DNA from: [Actinomadura] parvosata subsp. kistnae
Lineage (GTDB): Bacteria; Actinomycetota; Actinomycetes; Streptosporangiales; Streptosporangiaceae
Direction: 5' to 3'
Assembly (NCBI RefSeq): GCF_900323885.1
Contig: NZ_OOHJ01000018.1
Location: 682,001-746,000 of the forward strand
Length of the DNA stretch: 64,000 bases
The position numbers were made by a program, and so were the translations under genes. This document shows positions 1 to 8,775 of the stretch, in pieces. Under the pieces are notes generated by a model, which made no database searches, was not told the origin of the DNA, and worked only from the letters and a program-made list of their open reading frames with translations. Every line of letters starts with the position of its first letter. Position 1 is the stretch's first letter.

Positions 1-218
1 CACGTCACGGCGGTGGTGATGGGCAGGGACGTGGCCTCGGCGATCGCCCCGATCACGGACCAGACGAACGGGGCCTGCCCCTGCTCGTCCAGCCAGGGGT
101 GGAAGTGATCGGAGATCCACAGGGCCTCGAAGCCGGCGCGTTCGGCGGCCTTGGCCTGGCGGACGAGCTCCTTGGGGCCGTGCTCCTCACAGGACAGGAA
201 ATAACCGAAGGTCGTCAT
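1..218 (-). CDS. LLM-class F420-dependent oxidoreductase (partial, N-terminus only)
   Basis: The first 72 residues of a luciferase-like-fold oxidoreductase are present; the rest lies beyond the left edge. The start ATG at 218 follows a perfect AGGAGG six bases upstream. The protein begins MTTFGYFLSCEEHGPKEL and continues with an AERAGFEALWISDHFHPW segment. That is the strand 1/helix 1 pattern of the F420-dependent subgroup, close to F420-dependent glucose-6-phosphate dehydrogenase-like proteins. Family enzymes use coenzyme F420 for hydride transfer on alcohols or sugars in the cytosol; the substrate here cannot be told. It is divergent from the small membrane protein at 281. Confidence 0.8.
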   Translation of the reverse strand, partial: MTTFGYFLSCEEHGPKELVRQAKAAERAGFEALWISDHFHPWLDEQGQAPFVWSVIGAIAEATSLPITTAVT

Positions 219-280
219 GGTTTTCCTCCTGCCCGGCTGCGATATGTTATGCGGCGCTTCTCCGGGGCAGATGCCAGCCC

Positions 281-430
281 ATGGCTACTTTGCTCTGGAT
301 CATCGCGGTAATTCTCGTCATCTCCGGGATCTATGTGATCCTGGCCCGGCGCGATCTGCTCTGGGGGATCGTGCTCATCGTCCTCGGTTTCCTGGTCGGG
401 CCGGGCGGGGTCAGCATCTTCAATGTGTAG
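281..430 (+). CDS. GPGG-motif small membrane protein
   Basis: A 49-residue protein made almost entirely of two membrane helices (about residues 2-18 and 24-40) with a positively charged ARRD turn between them. It ends in the GPGG motif (VGPGGVSIF) that defines a family of very small actinobacterial membrane proteins of unknown function. The ATG at 281 is preceded by only weak ribosome-binding sequence. It stands alone between a divergent oxidoreductase and the SpoIIE phosphatase gene. Family membership rests on the motif and size; no role is known. Confidence 0.75.
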   Translation: MATLLWIIAVILVISGIYVILARRDLLWGIVLIVLGFLVGPGGVSIFNV

Positions 431-571
431 GGGGCATTCGACGCGTTCGACGCCCCTGTCCTTACCCGCTGGGCCGGTCCCCGTGAACGGTCCAGCGGTC
501 TCTCTATCGTTTTGCTGAAATATCGCTAGTGACGCTCTTGATCATTCCCGAGCGCCGGGCATGACGAGCGT

Positions 572-2353
572 GTGAGTAGATTTCCGCCGTTCAGCCGCTA
601 CGAGTCGGGCGCTGCGTCGGCGAGGGTCCGGGACCAGCTCGTACGGCTGCGCCTGCACATGCGTGAGGAGGCCATCCTCGACGAGGCCGTCGCCCGCCTC
701 GCCACGGAGCTGAACATCCGTCCGGGCGAGGCGGCCGAGCAGCTGTCGAGGATGGCCCAGCACAGCGGCCTGGAGCTGGTCGAGGTCGCCAGGGGCATCG
801 AGCGCTCCCCTGAAGGGCCCAGGCCGCGGCCCGAGGTGCCCGGCTGGGTGAGCGGCATGCTGGAGGCGGTGCACGCCTCGGCCCTCTATCTCACCCCGAT
901 CAAGGACGCGACGGGCCGCGTCGTGGACTTCCTCATTCTCGCCGCCAACCGGCACGCCAGGACGGTGGCCGGGCGGACCGCCGCGGAGCTGACGGGGCAC
1001 CGGCTCATGGAGGCCAGCCCCGGCGTGGCGGGCTCCGGGCTGCTGGACGACTACATCGCCGTCTTCGAGAGCGGCGAGCCGATCCACCGGGAGTCGGTGG
1101 AGTTCGTGGAGGCGGTGGACTCCCTGCTGTGGCCCGCGACGCTGGCCGTGCGGGCCTCGCGCGTGGACGGCGGGCTGCTGGTGAGCTGGCGCCCCCTGGA
1201 CGACGAGGAACTGCTCGTCTCCGGCTGGGAACGCGCCCAGCGGCTGGCCGAGCTGGGCTGGGGCGAGTGGAACCTGGCCACGCAGCGCACGCTGTGGACG
1301 CCCCAGATGTATGAGATGTTCGGCCGCGACCGCTCCGACGGCCCGACGCCCCTGGAGGACCTGCCGGCCGTGGTCGTGCCGGAGGACCTGCCGATCGTGG
1401 AGGACCTGGTCCGCTCCCTGCTGGAGCACAGGGAGGCGGTCGAGACGGAGTTCAGGATCCAGCACCGGCACGGGGTGCGGCACCTGAGCGTGTTCAGCGA
1501 GCCGATCCTCGACGCCGACGGCGTGCCGGTCAAGGTGCGCTGCCTGGCCCAGGACGTGACGAAGAACCGGCGCAAGGAGCGGGCCCTGGCCGTGGCGCAC
1601 GAGCAGGCGCAGCGGCAGCGCCGGCGGGCCGAGGAGGAGCACCGGATCACGGTGCAGTTGCAGAACACGATCCTGCCGATCCGCCGCGGCCTCATCCACC
1701 TGCCGGGCCTGACCGTCGGCGTGCGTTACCTGCCGGGCGAGGAGCTGATCCGGCTCGGCGGCGACTGGTTCAAGGCCCGCCTCATCCCCGACGGCAGGGT
1801 GCTGCTCGCCATCGGCGACGCGATGGGGCACGGGCTGACCGCCACCAGCATCATGTTGCAGATGCGTTCGGGGCTGGCCGGCCTCGCCTACACGCAGGCG
1901 CCCGCCGACCGGCTCGCCACCTGGCTGAACGACCTGATCGTGCACTCCAACGAGGGCGTCACCGTGACCGGCACGGCCATCATCGGCCACTTCGACCCGC
2001 ACGACTACACCTTCCAGTGGACGAACGCCGGTCATCTGGCCCCGCTCCTCATCAGGGACGGCCGGCCCCAGCCGATCGACGGCACGCAGGGGATGATGCT
2101 CGGCGCGTTCGACGTGACCGAGTACCAGATGACGACCACCGCGCTCCAGTCGGGCGACGTCCTGCTGCTCTACACCGACGGGGTGGTGGAGCGGCGCGGG
2201 CAGGACCTGGAGGCGGGCATCGACGCCCTGCTCCAGGCCGCGCGCTCCTGCGCCGCCGACGATCCGGAAGAGCTGATCGACTGCGTGCTGGACCGGCTGG
2301 GGGGCGACTCGCTGGAGGACGACGTGTGTCTCCTCGCCGTGCGAGTCCTCTAG
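572..2353 (+). CDS. PAS-domain SpoIIE-type PP2C phosphatase with N-terminal ANTAR-like segment
   Basis: A 593-residue cytosolic signalling phosphatase. Residues about 20-75 form an ANTAR-like helical domain (LRLHMREEAILDEAVARLAT and downstream EVARGI). Two PAS-type sensor domains follow (about 90-205 and 215-335), then a charged coiled coil (about 335-360) and a SpoIIE PP2C domain (about 375-593). The PP2C domain has the metal-binding GGDW and GDAMGHG motifs and a late EDDVCLLAVRV strand. Family members dephosphorylate anti-anti-sigma factors in partner-switch pathways, with the PAS domains sensing small ligands or redox state. The start is GTG 572, two bases into the overlapping short frame ATG 561-TGA 575; the ribosome site is weak, so an internal start is possible. 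It converges on the metallophosphoesterase with a 9-base gap. Confidence 0.85.
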   Translation: MSRFPPFSRYESGAASARVRDQLVRLRLHMREEAILDEAVARLATELNIRPGEAAEQLSRMAQHSGLELVEVARGIERSPEGPRPRPEVPGWVSGMLEAVHASALYLTPIKDATGRVVDFLILAANRHARTVAGRTAAELTGHRLMEASPGVAGSGLLDDYIAVFESGEPIHRESVEFVEAVDSLLWPATLAVRASRVDGGLLVSWRPLDDEELLVSGWERAQRLAELGWGEWNLATQRTLWTPQMYEMFGRDRSDGPTPLEDLPAVVVPEDLPIVEDLVRSLLEHREAVETEFRIQHRHGVRHLSVFSEPILDADGVPVKVRCLAQDVTKNRRKERALAVAHEQAQRQRRRAEEEHRITVQLQNTILPIRRGLIHLPGLTVGVRYLPGEELIRLGGDWFKARLIPDGRVLLAIGDAMGHGLTATSIMLQMRSGLAGLAYTQAPADRLATWLNDLIVHSNEGVTVTGTAIIGHFDPHDYTFQWTNAGHLAPLLIRDGRPQPIDGTQGMMLGAFDVTEYQMTTTALQSGDVLLLYTDGVVERRGQDLEAGIDALLQAARSCAADDPEELIDCVLDRLGGDSLEDDVCLLAVRVL

Positions 2354-2362
2354 GCGAGTTCG

Positions 2363-3115
2363 CTAGGGGTGGGTCTGCAGGTCGTCGGCGCAGTTGAGGC
2401 AGTACACGCAGTACGCCCTGCCGAGCACCGGCAGCGCCACGTTACGCACCCGGATGCCGCCCGGCGTCATGCCCTTCTCGCTGCCCTTGTGCGCGTGCCC
2501 GTGCAGGATCAGGTCGGCGCCGGCCGTGTCGACCGCCTCCGCCAGCAGGTAGCTGCCCAGGAAGGGGTAGATCTCGGGCGGCTCGCCCTCCAGCGTCTCC
2601 TTGATCGGGGAGTAGTGCGACAGCACCACGCGGTGGTCGGCCACGATCTCCTTCAGCGCCACCTTCCACGCCTCGGCGATGTAGCGCGTGTGGGAGACGA
2701 AGTTCTTGATCTCGCGCTCGCCGAACTCGCTGGCGCACTTGCCCGCGTACCCGCCGCCGAAGCCCTTGCCGCCGACGACGCCCAGCTTCTTGTCGCCGCA
2801 CTGCACGACCACGCCGTCGTCGTCGAGCACGATGACGCCGGCGTCGCGCAGCTCGCTGGCGATCTCGTACTGCAGGTCGGAGTGGTAGTCGTGGTTGCCG
2901 AGCACCGCGATGACGGGGATCGGCAGGCCGCGCAGCTCGTCGGCCACGACCCGGCCCTCTTCCAGCGTGCCGTGCCGGGTGAGATCTCCCGCCAGCATGA
3001 ACACGTCCGCACGGTCCTCGATGCCTTCGAGCTTCTTCCTGTACTGGCCTCTGACGTCCTCGCCGAGGTGGATGTCCCCCACGGCGGCTATACGCAGGTC
3101 AGTCAAGATGCTCAT
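2363..3115 (-). CDS. Calcineurin-like metallophosphoesterase
   Basis: A 250-residue cytosolic phosphoesterase with the complete dinuclear-metal motif set in order: GDIHLG, GDLTRHG, GNHDYH, a later LSHYSP histidine and a terminal HGHAHKG. The substrate cannot be predicted. ATG 3115 sits directly against a GGAGG sequence, which is too close. A TTG at 3108 would be at ordinary spacing, so the start may be slightly inside the given one. Its start overlaps the end of the upstream BON-domain gene by 17 bases, so the two are co-transcribed and probably translationally coupled. The C-terminus has an unusual cysteine pair (AYCVYCLNC). Confidence 0.85.
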   Translation of the reverse strand: MSILTDLRIAAVGDIHLGEDVRGQYRKKLEGIEDRADVFMLAGDLTRHGTLEEGRVVADELRGLPIPVIAVLGNHDYHSDLQYEIASELRDAGVIVLDDDGVVVQCGDKKLGVVGGKGFGGGYAGKCASEFGEREIKNFVSHTRYIAEAWKVALKEIVADHRVVLSHYSPIKETLEGEPPEIYPFLGSYLLAEAVDTAGADLILHGHAHKGSEKGMTPGGIRVRNVALPVLGRAYCVYCLNCADDLQTHP

Positions 3116-3347
3116 CCTCCCCCGGCGCGGTCGCCTCAACGACGTTGATCTCGTTGTGCACATGGAGCTCGGGCGCGACCTCGTGCGCCACCTGGCCGAG
3201 CCGCTCGCGCTGCTCGGCGCCGCTCACCTGTCCGCGCAGGAAAAGCTGGTCGCCTCTGATGTCAACGCGAATTCCGAGCTCGTGCGTGCGTCCGTCCTCG
3301 GCCAGCGCCTGCTGGACACGGGCCGCGACGTACTGCGGAGCTTCCAT
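3099..3347 (-). CDS. BON-domain protein
   Basis: An 82-residue single-domain protein matching the BON fold: an initial helix (VAARVQQALAED), a strand pair (GIRVDIRGDQLFLRGQVSG), a second helix with the conserved EQRERLGQVAHEV stretch and a last strand (LHVHNEINVVE). BON domains are thought to bind phospholipid or ligand surfaces. No signal peptide is present, so this one is probably cytosolic. AAGGAGG lies six bases before ATG 3347. It is the first gene of a pair with the metallophosphoesterase, whose start it overlaps. Confidence 0.75.
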   Translation of the reverse strand: MEAPQYVAARVQQALAEDGRTHELGIRVDIRGDQLFLRGQVSGAEQRERLGQVAHEVAPELHVHNEINVVEATAPGEDEHLD

Positions 3348-3392
3348 CGCTCGCCTCCTTCTTCTGTCGGCGCATGCCCGGTCGCGAACAGC

Positions 3393-4418
3393 TCAAACGG
3401 CGCGAATCAGCTCAATGACCGCCCGTTCGACGGGTCCCGCCGTGGCGAGCTGCCCGAAATCCGCGTCCGCCCCGAGCTCCGTCAGCGCCCCCGCGATCGT
3501 CCTGTCCTGGTCGTACGCCTCCACCACGCGCGGATCCACGTACGACGCCCGCGCCACCGTCGGAGTGTTGCCCAGATACTCCGCGACCTCCCGCATCACC
3601 CGGGTGATAGCCCGCTTCTTGCTGGTGACGCCCTCCCGCGCGGGCCTGGACACCGCCAGCCCCACCGCCGCCAGCACGGTGGCGTGCCAGGTGCGGAAGT
3701 CCTTGGCCGTGACCTCGTAGCCGATGGTCTCGCGCAGGTACTCGTTGATGTCCTCGCTCCTGATGTCGCCCCAGCCGCCCTCGCGCCGGTAACGCAGCAG
3801 CTCGCCCTCCACGCCCAAGGCCTTCAGCGAGCGCAGCACCTTGCACGCGGCCGGGTCGGCCACCTCGACCTCCCGCCTGATGTCGCCCTTGGCCTGGTAG
3901 GAGCAGGTGACCACGCCGCGCGAGCAGGTGATGTGCTCCATCCTGAGCGTGGCCAGGCCGTAGGTGTCGTAGCTCTCGCCGCCGATGCGGAAGAAGCCGA
4001 TGTCGAGCAGCCGGGCCGCCGCGGCCAGCACCCGCTCCCTGGTCAGCCCGCGCCCCTGGAGCTGCTCGTCCACGGTCTTCCTGAACGCCGGCAGCCGCTC
4101 CGCCACCTCCAGCACCCGGTCGAACTTGGCCCGGTCCTGCTGCTCGCGCCACAGGTCGTGGTAGCGGTACTGCCTGCGGCCGGCGGAGTCCGTGCCGACG
4201 GCCTGCAGATGCCCGCGCGGCGACGTGCAGATCCACACGTCCCGCCAGGCAGGGGGGATGGCCAGCGCCCTGATGCGGGCGAGTGTGGCGGGATCGCGCA
4301 CCGGCCGGCCGTCGGGGCCCTCGTAGCTGAACCCGCGCCCGCGCCGGCGTCGCACGATGCCCGGCTCGCTCTGGTCGCTGGGGTGCAACTCTCCGGAATG
4401 TCGATCTCGCTCGGGCAC
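3393..4418 (-). CDS. DNA topoisomerase IB
   Basis: A 341-residue poxvirus/bacterial-type topoisomerase IB. It relaxes supercoiled DNA through a 3'-phosphotyrosyl intermediate without ATP. The N-terminal part carries the typical IPPAWRDVWICTSPRGHLQA and GRRQYRYHDLW segments. The catalytic domain has RIGGESYDTYGLATLR, an AKDFRTWHATVLAA stretch and a terminal ARASYVDPRVV, whose tyrosine is the expected nucleophile. Length is normal for bacterial TopIB. GTG 4418 is the longest credible start but has no clear ribosome site. It is divergent from the small membrane protein at 4473. Confidence 0.9.
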   Translation of the reverse strand: MPERDRHSGELHPSDQSEPGIVRRRRGRGFSYEGPDGRPVRDPATLARIRALAIPPAWRDVWICTSPRGHLQAVGTDSAGRRQYRYHDLWREQQDRAKFDRVLEVAERLPAFRKTVDEQLQGRGLTRERVLAAAARLLDIGFFRIGGESYDTYGLATLRMEHITCSRGVVTCSYQAKGDIRREVEVADPAACKVLRSLKALGVEGELLRYRREGGWGDIRSEDINEYLRETIGYEVTAKDFRTWHATVLAAVGLAVSRPAREGVTSKKRAITRVMREVAEYLGNTPTVARASYVDPRVVEAYDQDRTIAGALTELGADADFGQLATAGPVERAVIELIRAV

Positions 4419-4472
4419 GCAGGGCGGCTACCCCCGACGTTAGGCGGCAAACAGTAGGGGCAGGTGAGCCGC

Positions 4473-4736
4473 ATGTCTGACAACGGAGAATGGCACGAGA
4501 CACGCGACACCCGAGGGCACGCCATGGTGCCCGCGACCCCCCGCGACGTCATGCACGTCAGGGTCGGGTCGTTCATCCTGGTCTTCCTGTTCGCCTTCGC
4601 GGTGCTCGGCCTGCTCACCGGGGCGCCGGTGCTGACGGGCATCGCCGTCGTGCTGGCCATCGGCACGGCGATCGACATGACGCTGGCCGTACGACGCCAG
4701 AAGCGGCAGCAGGGACCTGACGGAGAGGCGGGCTGA
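4473..4736 (+). CDS. Small two-helix membrane protein, unrecognised
   Basis: An 87-residue protein with a polar N-terminal third and two adjacent hydrophobic helices (FILVFLFAFAVLGLLTG and VLTGIAVVLAIGTAIDMTLAV) followed by a basic RRQKRQQ tail. ATG 4473 was chosen because AGGTGA lies at good spacing; GTG 4464 in the same frame is possible. It ends 7 bases before the SDR gene, so the two are probably one operon. I recognise no family and assign no function. Confidence 0.6.
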   Translation: MSDNGEWHETRDTRGHAMVPATPRDVMHVRVGSFILVFLFAFAVLGLLTGAPVLTGIAVVLAIGTAIDMTLAVRRQKRQQGPDGEAG

Positions 4737-4743
4737 TTCCGGC

Positions 4744-5757
4744 ATGGCACCACTTCGTGGACGCGTGGTAGTGGTGACGGGCGCGAGCGGCGGCGTCGGG
4801 CGCGCCGTCGTGCGCGAGCTCGGCGCGCAGGGCGCCAAGGTCGCGCTGATCGCCCGCGGTACGACCGGCCTCGGCGCGGCGGCCGTGGACGTGGGCGTGC
4901 AGGGCGGCACCGGACAGGTGTACGAGGCCGACGTGGCCGACTACGAGCAGGTGCGCGCGGCGGCGGAACGCATCGAGAAGGAGATGGGCCCCATCTCCGT
5001 CTGGATCAACACCGCCTTCTCCTCCGTGTTCGCCAAGTTCACCGACATCACCCCCGAGGAGTACGAGCGCACCACCGCCGTCACCTACCTGGGCTACGTC
5101 TGGGGCACCAAGGTCGCGCTCGACCTGATGCGCCCCCGCAACGCCGGCGCGATCGTCCAGACCGGCTCCGCCCTGTCGCAGCGGGGCATCCCCCTCCAGT
5201 CCGCCTACTGCGGCGCCAAGCACGCCATCAAGGGCTTCACCGAGTCCGTACGCACGGAGCTGCTGGCCGACCGCAGCAACGTGCGCGTCACGCTCGTCCA
5301 GCTCCCCGCGGTCAACACCCCGCAGTTCGACTGGGTGCTGTCCAAGCTGCGCCGCCACCCCCAGCCCGTCCCCCCGATCTACCAGCCGGAAGTGGCGGCC
5401 CGCGCGATCGTGTACGCGGCCGCCCACCCCGAGCGCAAGGAGTACTGGGTCGGGACCAGCACCGTGGCGACCCTGCTCGCGCAGCGCGTCGCGCCCGCCC
5501 TGGTGGACCGCTACCTGGCCCGCACGGGCACGCAGTCGCAGGTGACGGACGACAAGCAGCCCACCGGCGTGGCCAACCTGTGGGAGCCCGCCGACGAGAG
5601 CACCGACTACGGCGCGCACGGCTCGTTCGACGACCGCTCGCACGCGCGCAGCCCCCAGGTCTGGCTCTCCCAGCACCGCGGGCCGGTCCTGCTCGGCCTG
5701 GCCGGCGGTGCCGCCGCCGCGGCCGTCGCCGCCGTGCGGCGCCTGCGCCGGGCCTGA
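4744..5757 (+). CDS. Short-chain dehydrogenase/reductase with C-terminal membrane anchor
   Basis: A 337-residue SDR. The Rossmann motif TGASGGVG (residues about 12-19), the catalytic Ser in TGSALSQRG and the YCGAK (YxxxK) pair are all present, so it should be an active NAD(P)H-dependent oxidoreductase. Beyond the about 250-residue SDR core is a low-complexity linker with DYGAHGSFDDR. It is followed by a terminal hydrophobic stretch (VLLGLAGGAAAAAVAAV) and RRLRR, which suggests a tail anchor to the inner membrane. The substrate is unknown. It follows the small membrane protein by 7 bases. Confidence 0.85.
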   Translation: MAPLRGRVVVVTGASGGVGRAVVRELGAQGAKVALIARGTTGLGAAAVDVGVQGGTGQVYEADVADYEQVRAAAERIEKEMGPISVWINTAFSSVFAKFTDITPEEYERTTAVTYLGYVWGTKVALDLMRPRNAGAIVQTGSALSQRGIPLQSAYCGAKHAIKGFTESVRTELLADRSNVRVTLVQLPAVNTPQFDWVLSKLRRHPQPVPPIYQPEVAARAIVYAAAHPERKEYWVGTSTVATLLAQRVAPALVDRYLARTGTQSQVTDDKQPTGVANLWEPADESTDYGAHGSFDDRSHARSPQVWLSQHRGPVLLGLAGGAAAAAVAAVRRLRRA

Positions 5758-5862
5758 CCACCTGATCACCCGGGCCCGCGCCTTCCCCAGGGCGACTCGC
5801 GCGCGCCGAGTCAAGCGACCGCGCCCGGGTAGGCGGGGCGGAAACGTCTCGAGGAGGTCATG

Positions 5863-7689
5863 ATGCCTGACCGCGATCTTCAGTACCTGGCCGAGCTGGC
5901 GGCACAGCTACGCGTGGATTCCGTACGAGCGGCGGCGGAGGCGGGCTCGGGCCATCCGACCTCGTCGATGTCCGCGGCCGACCTGATGGCGGTGCTCTTC
6001 GCGTGCCACCTGCGCTACGACTTCGAGCACCCGGAGCACCCGGCCAACGACCACTTGATCTTCTCCAAGGGGCACGCCTCCCCCTTGCTCTACTCCCTTT
6101 ACAAGGCGGCCGGCGTGATCAGCGACGAGGAGCTGCTGTCGTTCCGCCGCAGGGGCAGCCGCCTGGAGGGCCATCCCACGCCCCGGCTGCCCTGGGTGGA
6201 CGTGGCGACCGGCTCGCTGGGCCAGGGGTTGCCCGTCGGCGTGGGCGTGGCGATGGCCGGTCGGCTGGAGCGGCTGCCGTACCGCGTGTGGGTGTTGTGC
6301 GGTGACAGCGAGCTGGCGGAAGGCTCCATCTGGGAGGCGGCCGAGCACGCCGGCAGCGAGGGCCTGGCGAACCTGACGGCCATCGTGGACGTGAACCGGC
6401 TCGGCCAGCGCGGCCCCACCCGGCACGGCTGGGACACCGGCGCGTACGCGCGCCGGTTCGGCGCGTTCGGCTGGCACACCATCGAGATCGACGGGCACGA
6501 CCCCGGCCAGATCGACTTCGCCCTCGGCGACGCCCGCAACACGCGGCGCCGGCCGACCGTGATCCTGGCCAAGACCCGCAAGGGCGAGGGCGTGCTGGAG
6601 GTCGAGAACCGCGAGGGCGCCCACGGCAAGGCGCTCAAGGACCCGGACAAGGCCGTGCAGGAGCTGGGCGGGCCGCGCGGCGTGCGCGTCGAGGTGCAGC
6701 GGCCCGAGGTGGACGCGGCGCCGTTCCGGTTCGCGAGCAACGGCATGAAGCTGCCCTCCTACCAGGTGGGCGAGCAGGTCGCGACGCGGACCGCGTACGG
6801 GGCGGCGCTGGCGGCGCTCGGCTCGGCCCGCGGCGACGTCGTGGCGCTGGACGGCGAGGTGGCCGACTCGACGAAGACGGAGACGTTCGCCAAGGAGCAT
6901 CCCGAGCGCTTCTTCGAGATGTACATCGCCGAGCAGCAGCTCGTCGCCGCCGCCGTCGGGCTGCAGGTGCGCGGGTGGAAGCCGTACGCGGCGACGTTCG
7001 CGGCGTTCCTGACCAGGGCGCACGACTTCATCAGGATGGCCGGCGTGAGCGGGGCCGACATCCGGCTGGTCGGCTCGCACGCCGGGGTGGCGATCGGCGA
7101 GGACGGGCCGTCGCAGATGGGCCTGGAGGACCTGGCGATGATGCGCACGGTGCACGGCAGCACCGTGCTCTACCCGTGCGACGCCAACCAGACGGCCGCC
7201 CTGATCGCCGAGATGGCGGACCTGGAGGGCGTGTCCTACCTGCGGACCACGCGCGGCGACACCCCCGTGATCTATCCGCCGGGCGAGCGGTTCACGGTGG
7301 GCGGCTCGCGGGTGCTGCGGCACACGCCGGGCGACCGGGCCACGATCGTGGCGGCGGGCGTCACCGTGCACGAGGCGCTGGCGGCGGCCGACGACCTCCA
7401 GGCGGACGGCATCCCCGTGGGCGTCATCGACCTGTACTCGATCAAGCCGGTCGACACGGCCGTGCTGGCCGAGGCGGCGACCACCACCGGCAACCTGATC
7501 ACCGTGGAGGACCACCGCGCCGAGGGCGGGCTGGGCGACGCGGTGCTGGACGCCGTGAGCGAGCTGGGGCCGCGCGTGGTGAAGCTGGCCGTGACCGACC
7601 TGCCCGGCTCCGCGACGCCGCGGGAGCAGCTCGCCGACGCCCGGATCGACCGCCACGCCATCGCCGACGCGGTCAAGCGGCTGCTGTGA
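5863..7689 (+). CDS. tkt: Transketolase
   Basis: A 608-residue thiamine-diphosphate enzyme of the pentose phosphate pathway that transfers two-carbon ketol units. The N-terminal half has SGHPTSSMSAADLMAVLF, the SKGHASPLLYSLY metal/pyrophosphate loop and the GDSELAEGSIWEA motif. The middle domain has the catalytic Glu region (MYIAEQQLVAAAVGLQ), and the C-terminal domain ends normally. It is the shorter animal/TKTL-like form that lacks the insert of E. coli TktA. Two tandem ATGs exist (5860 and 5863); the second is better spaced from GAGGAGG. A strong hairpin follows the stop. It is a stand-alone copy not linked to Calvin or pentose genes. Confidence 0.9.
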   Translation: MPDRDLQYLAELAAQLRVDSVRAAAEAGSGHPTSSMSAADLMAVLFACHLRYDFEHPEHPANDHLIFSKGHASPLLYSLYKAAGVISDEELLSFRRRGSRLEGHPTPRLPWVDVATGSLGQGLPVGVGVAMAGRLERLPYRVWVLCGDSELAEGSIWEAAEHAGSEGLANLTAIVDVNRLGQRGPTRHGWDTGAYARRFGAFGWHTIEIDGHDPGQIDFALGDARNTRRRPTVILAKTRKGEGVLEVENREGAHGKALKDPDKAVQELGGPRGVRVEVQRPEVDAAPFRFASNGMKLPSYQVGEQVATRTAYGAALAALGSARGDVVALDGEVADSTKTETFAKEHPERFFEMYIAEQQLVAAAVGLQVRGWKPYAATFAAFLTRAHDFIRMAGVSGADIRLVGSHAGVAIGEDGPSQMGLEDLAMMRTVHGSTVLYPCDANQTAALIAEMADLEGVSYLRTTRGDTPVIYPPGERFTVGGSRVLRHTPGDRATIVAAGVTVHEALAAADDLQADGIPVGVIDLYSIKPVDTAVLAEAATTTGNLITVEDHRAEGGLGDAVLDAVSELGPRVVKLAVTDLPGSATPREQLADARIDRHAIADAVKRLL

Positions 7690-7710
7690 GCGCTGCCCGG
7701 AGACATGAGT

Positions 7711-7744
7711 GAGGGCCGTCGATCCAGCGAGATCGACGGCCCTC
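7711..7744. terminator. Bidirectional hairpin terminator
   Basis: A perfect 14-base-pair stem (GAGGGCCGTCGATC paired with its complement) around the six-base loop CAGCGA lies between the convergent transketolase and ChaB-like genes. It starts 22 bases after the transketolase stop. Symmetry and placement suggest termination in both directions. Confidence 0.8.
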
Positions 7745-7782
7745 CGGGTGGTTGGTGAACGATGTCGCCAAGCCCCACCTCG

Positions 7783-8442
7783 TCAGCGGGACTTCGCCGC
7801 GGAAGCCTTCTTGGGAGTGGACTTCTTCGCGGTGGACTTCTTGGGGGCGGACTTCGTGGACTTCGTGGACGACGACTTGGGCCCCGACTTCACCTTGGAC
7901 GTCGTCTTGGTGCCGGACTTCGACGAGGAAGCCGCCTTCGTCCCGGACTTGGTGCCCGTGGACTTGGTACCGGTCGATTTGGTACCGGTCGACTTGGCAC
8001 TGGTCGACTTGGTATTGGTCGACTTGGTACCGGTCGACTTCGTGCTCGCCTTCCCGTTCGAGCGGGACTTCGCCGTGGCCGACCTGTTGGCCTTCTTGAT
8101 GGCCTCGACCAGCTCCGGCTTGGTCATCTTCGACCGGCCGGTCACGCCGAGCCGGCCGGCCACCTGCATCAGGTGGTCCTTGCTGGCGTTGGCGTCCACG
8201 CCCTCTTCCGTCCTGCCGGAGCGGTCGGTGGCGCCCTTGTCGGAAGGGCCCTTGCCGTCCTTCGCCTCCCAGTGGTCGCCGACCTTCTCGAAGGAGTGCT
8301 TCAGCGCGGCGAACGCGGTCATGTGGGCGCGCCGTCCCTCGCCGTACTCCTTGACGGCCGAGTCGTGCGCCTTGATCCACGTGTTCTGCGCCTTCTTCGG
8401 AGAACGCTTGATGGTCGACGGCAGCTCTTCAACGGCTGGCAT
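7783..8442 (-). CDS. ChaB-family protein with Rho-N/SAP-like segment and Lys-rich repeat tail
   Basis: A 219-residue protein. Residues 1-60 match ChaB (ELPSTIKRSPKKAQNTWIKA, then EGRRAHMTAFAALKHSFEKVGD). Residues about 85-115 look like a Rho-N/SAP helix pair (LMQVAGRLGVTGRSKMTKPE). The last about 100 residues are a Lys/Thr/Ser tail built from repeated KSTGT units and histone-like KKST motifs. The DNA behind the tail is a degenerate 15-bp tandem array (about 7960-8045). Tails of this kind in actinobacterial HU and Rho proteins bind DNA or RNA, so a nucleoid-associated role is likely but unproven. GGAGGTG precedes ATG 8442. Confidence 0.75.
   Translation of the reverse strand: MPAVEELPSTIKRSPKKAQNTWIKAHDSAVKEYGEGRRAHMTAFAALKHSFEKVGDHWEAKDGKGPSDKGATDRSGRTEEGVDANASKDHLMQVAGRLGVTGRSKMTKPELVEAIKKANRSATAKSRSNGKASTKSTGTKSTNTKSTSAKSTGTKSTGTKSTGTKSGTKAASSSKSGTKTTSKVKSGPKSSSTKSTKSAPKKSTAKKSTPKKASAAKSR
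7960..8045. repeat. 15-bp tandem repeat coding for STGTK units
   Basis: About five imperfect copies of a 15-base unit (GACTTGGTACCGGTC type) encode the Lys/Thr-rich tail of the ChaB-like protein. The unit is a multiple of three, so copy-number changes would keep the frame. Variants such as GGCACTGGTC and GGTATTGGTC mark divergence between copies. Confidence 0.75.
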
Positions 8443-8455
8443 GTCGATTCACCTC

Positions 8456-8737
8456 CTACAGCGGTGGTTCGTCGTAGTGGCGGCGCTCCTCGTAGACCGT
8501 GGTCCTGCGGGTCTCCGGCTCCTCGTAGATCTCGTGACGGTGCACCGGCTCGTCGATCGGGCCGACCGCGCGGCGCGTGACGGTGATCCTGTATATGCCG
8601 AACAGGAGCCCGACCAGGCCACCGAGCATGAGGATGACGCCAACTACGTTGATGTCGAGGCCGGCGAGGTCGAACTCGACGGCCCAGGTGAGGATCGCAC
8701 CGAGCATGATGAGGATGATGCTTCCGGCGATGGTCAT
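8456..8737 (-). CDS. DUF6458-family small membrane protein
   Basis: A 93-residue protein that starts MTIAGSIILIMLGAILTWAV. It has a second hydrophobic helix (INVVGVILMLGGLVGLLFGIY), then a charged cytosolic tail rich in Glu and Arg (RRTTVYEERRHYDEPPL). The paired helices, with an FDLAGLDI segment between them, match DUF6458, a common actinobacterial family of unknown function. AAGGAGGT precedes ATG 8737. The gene lies 13 bases upstream of the ChaB-like gene, so they are probably co-transcribed. It is divergent from the shikimate-kinase-like gene. Confidence 0.75.
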   Translation of the reverse strand: MTIAGSIILIMLGAILTWAVEFDLAGLDINVVGVILMLGGLVGLLFGIYRITVTRRAVGPIDEPVHRHEIYEEPETRRTTVYEERRHYDEPPL

Positions 8738-8775
8738 CAGATTTACCTCCTTGACACGAAGGAACCTCTATCCAC

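Noticed and set aside
7960..8045. Short regular repeats that could suggest a CRISPR-like array
   Set aside because: The units are contiguous 15-mers in a coding frame with no spacers; they encode a Lys-rich tail.
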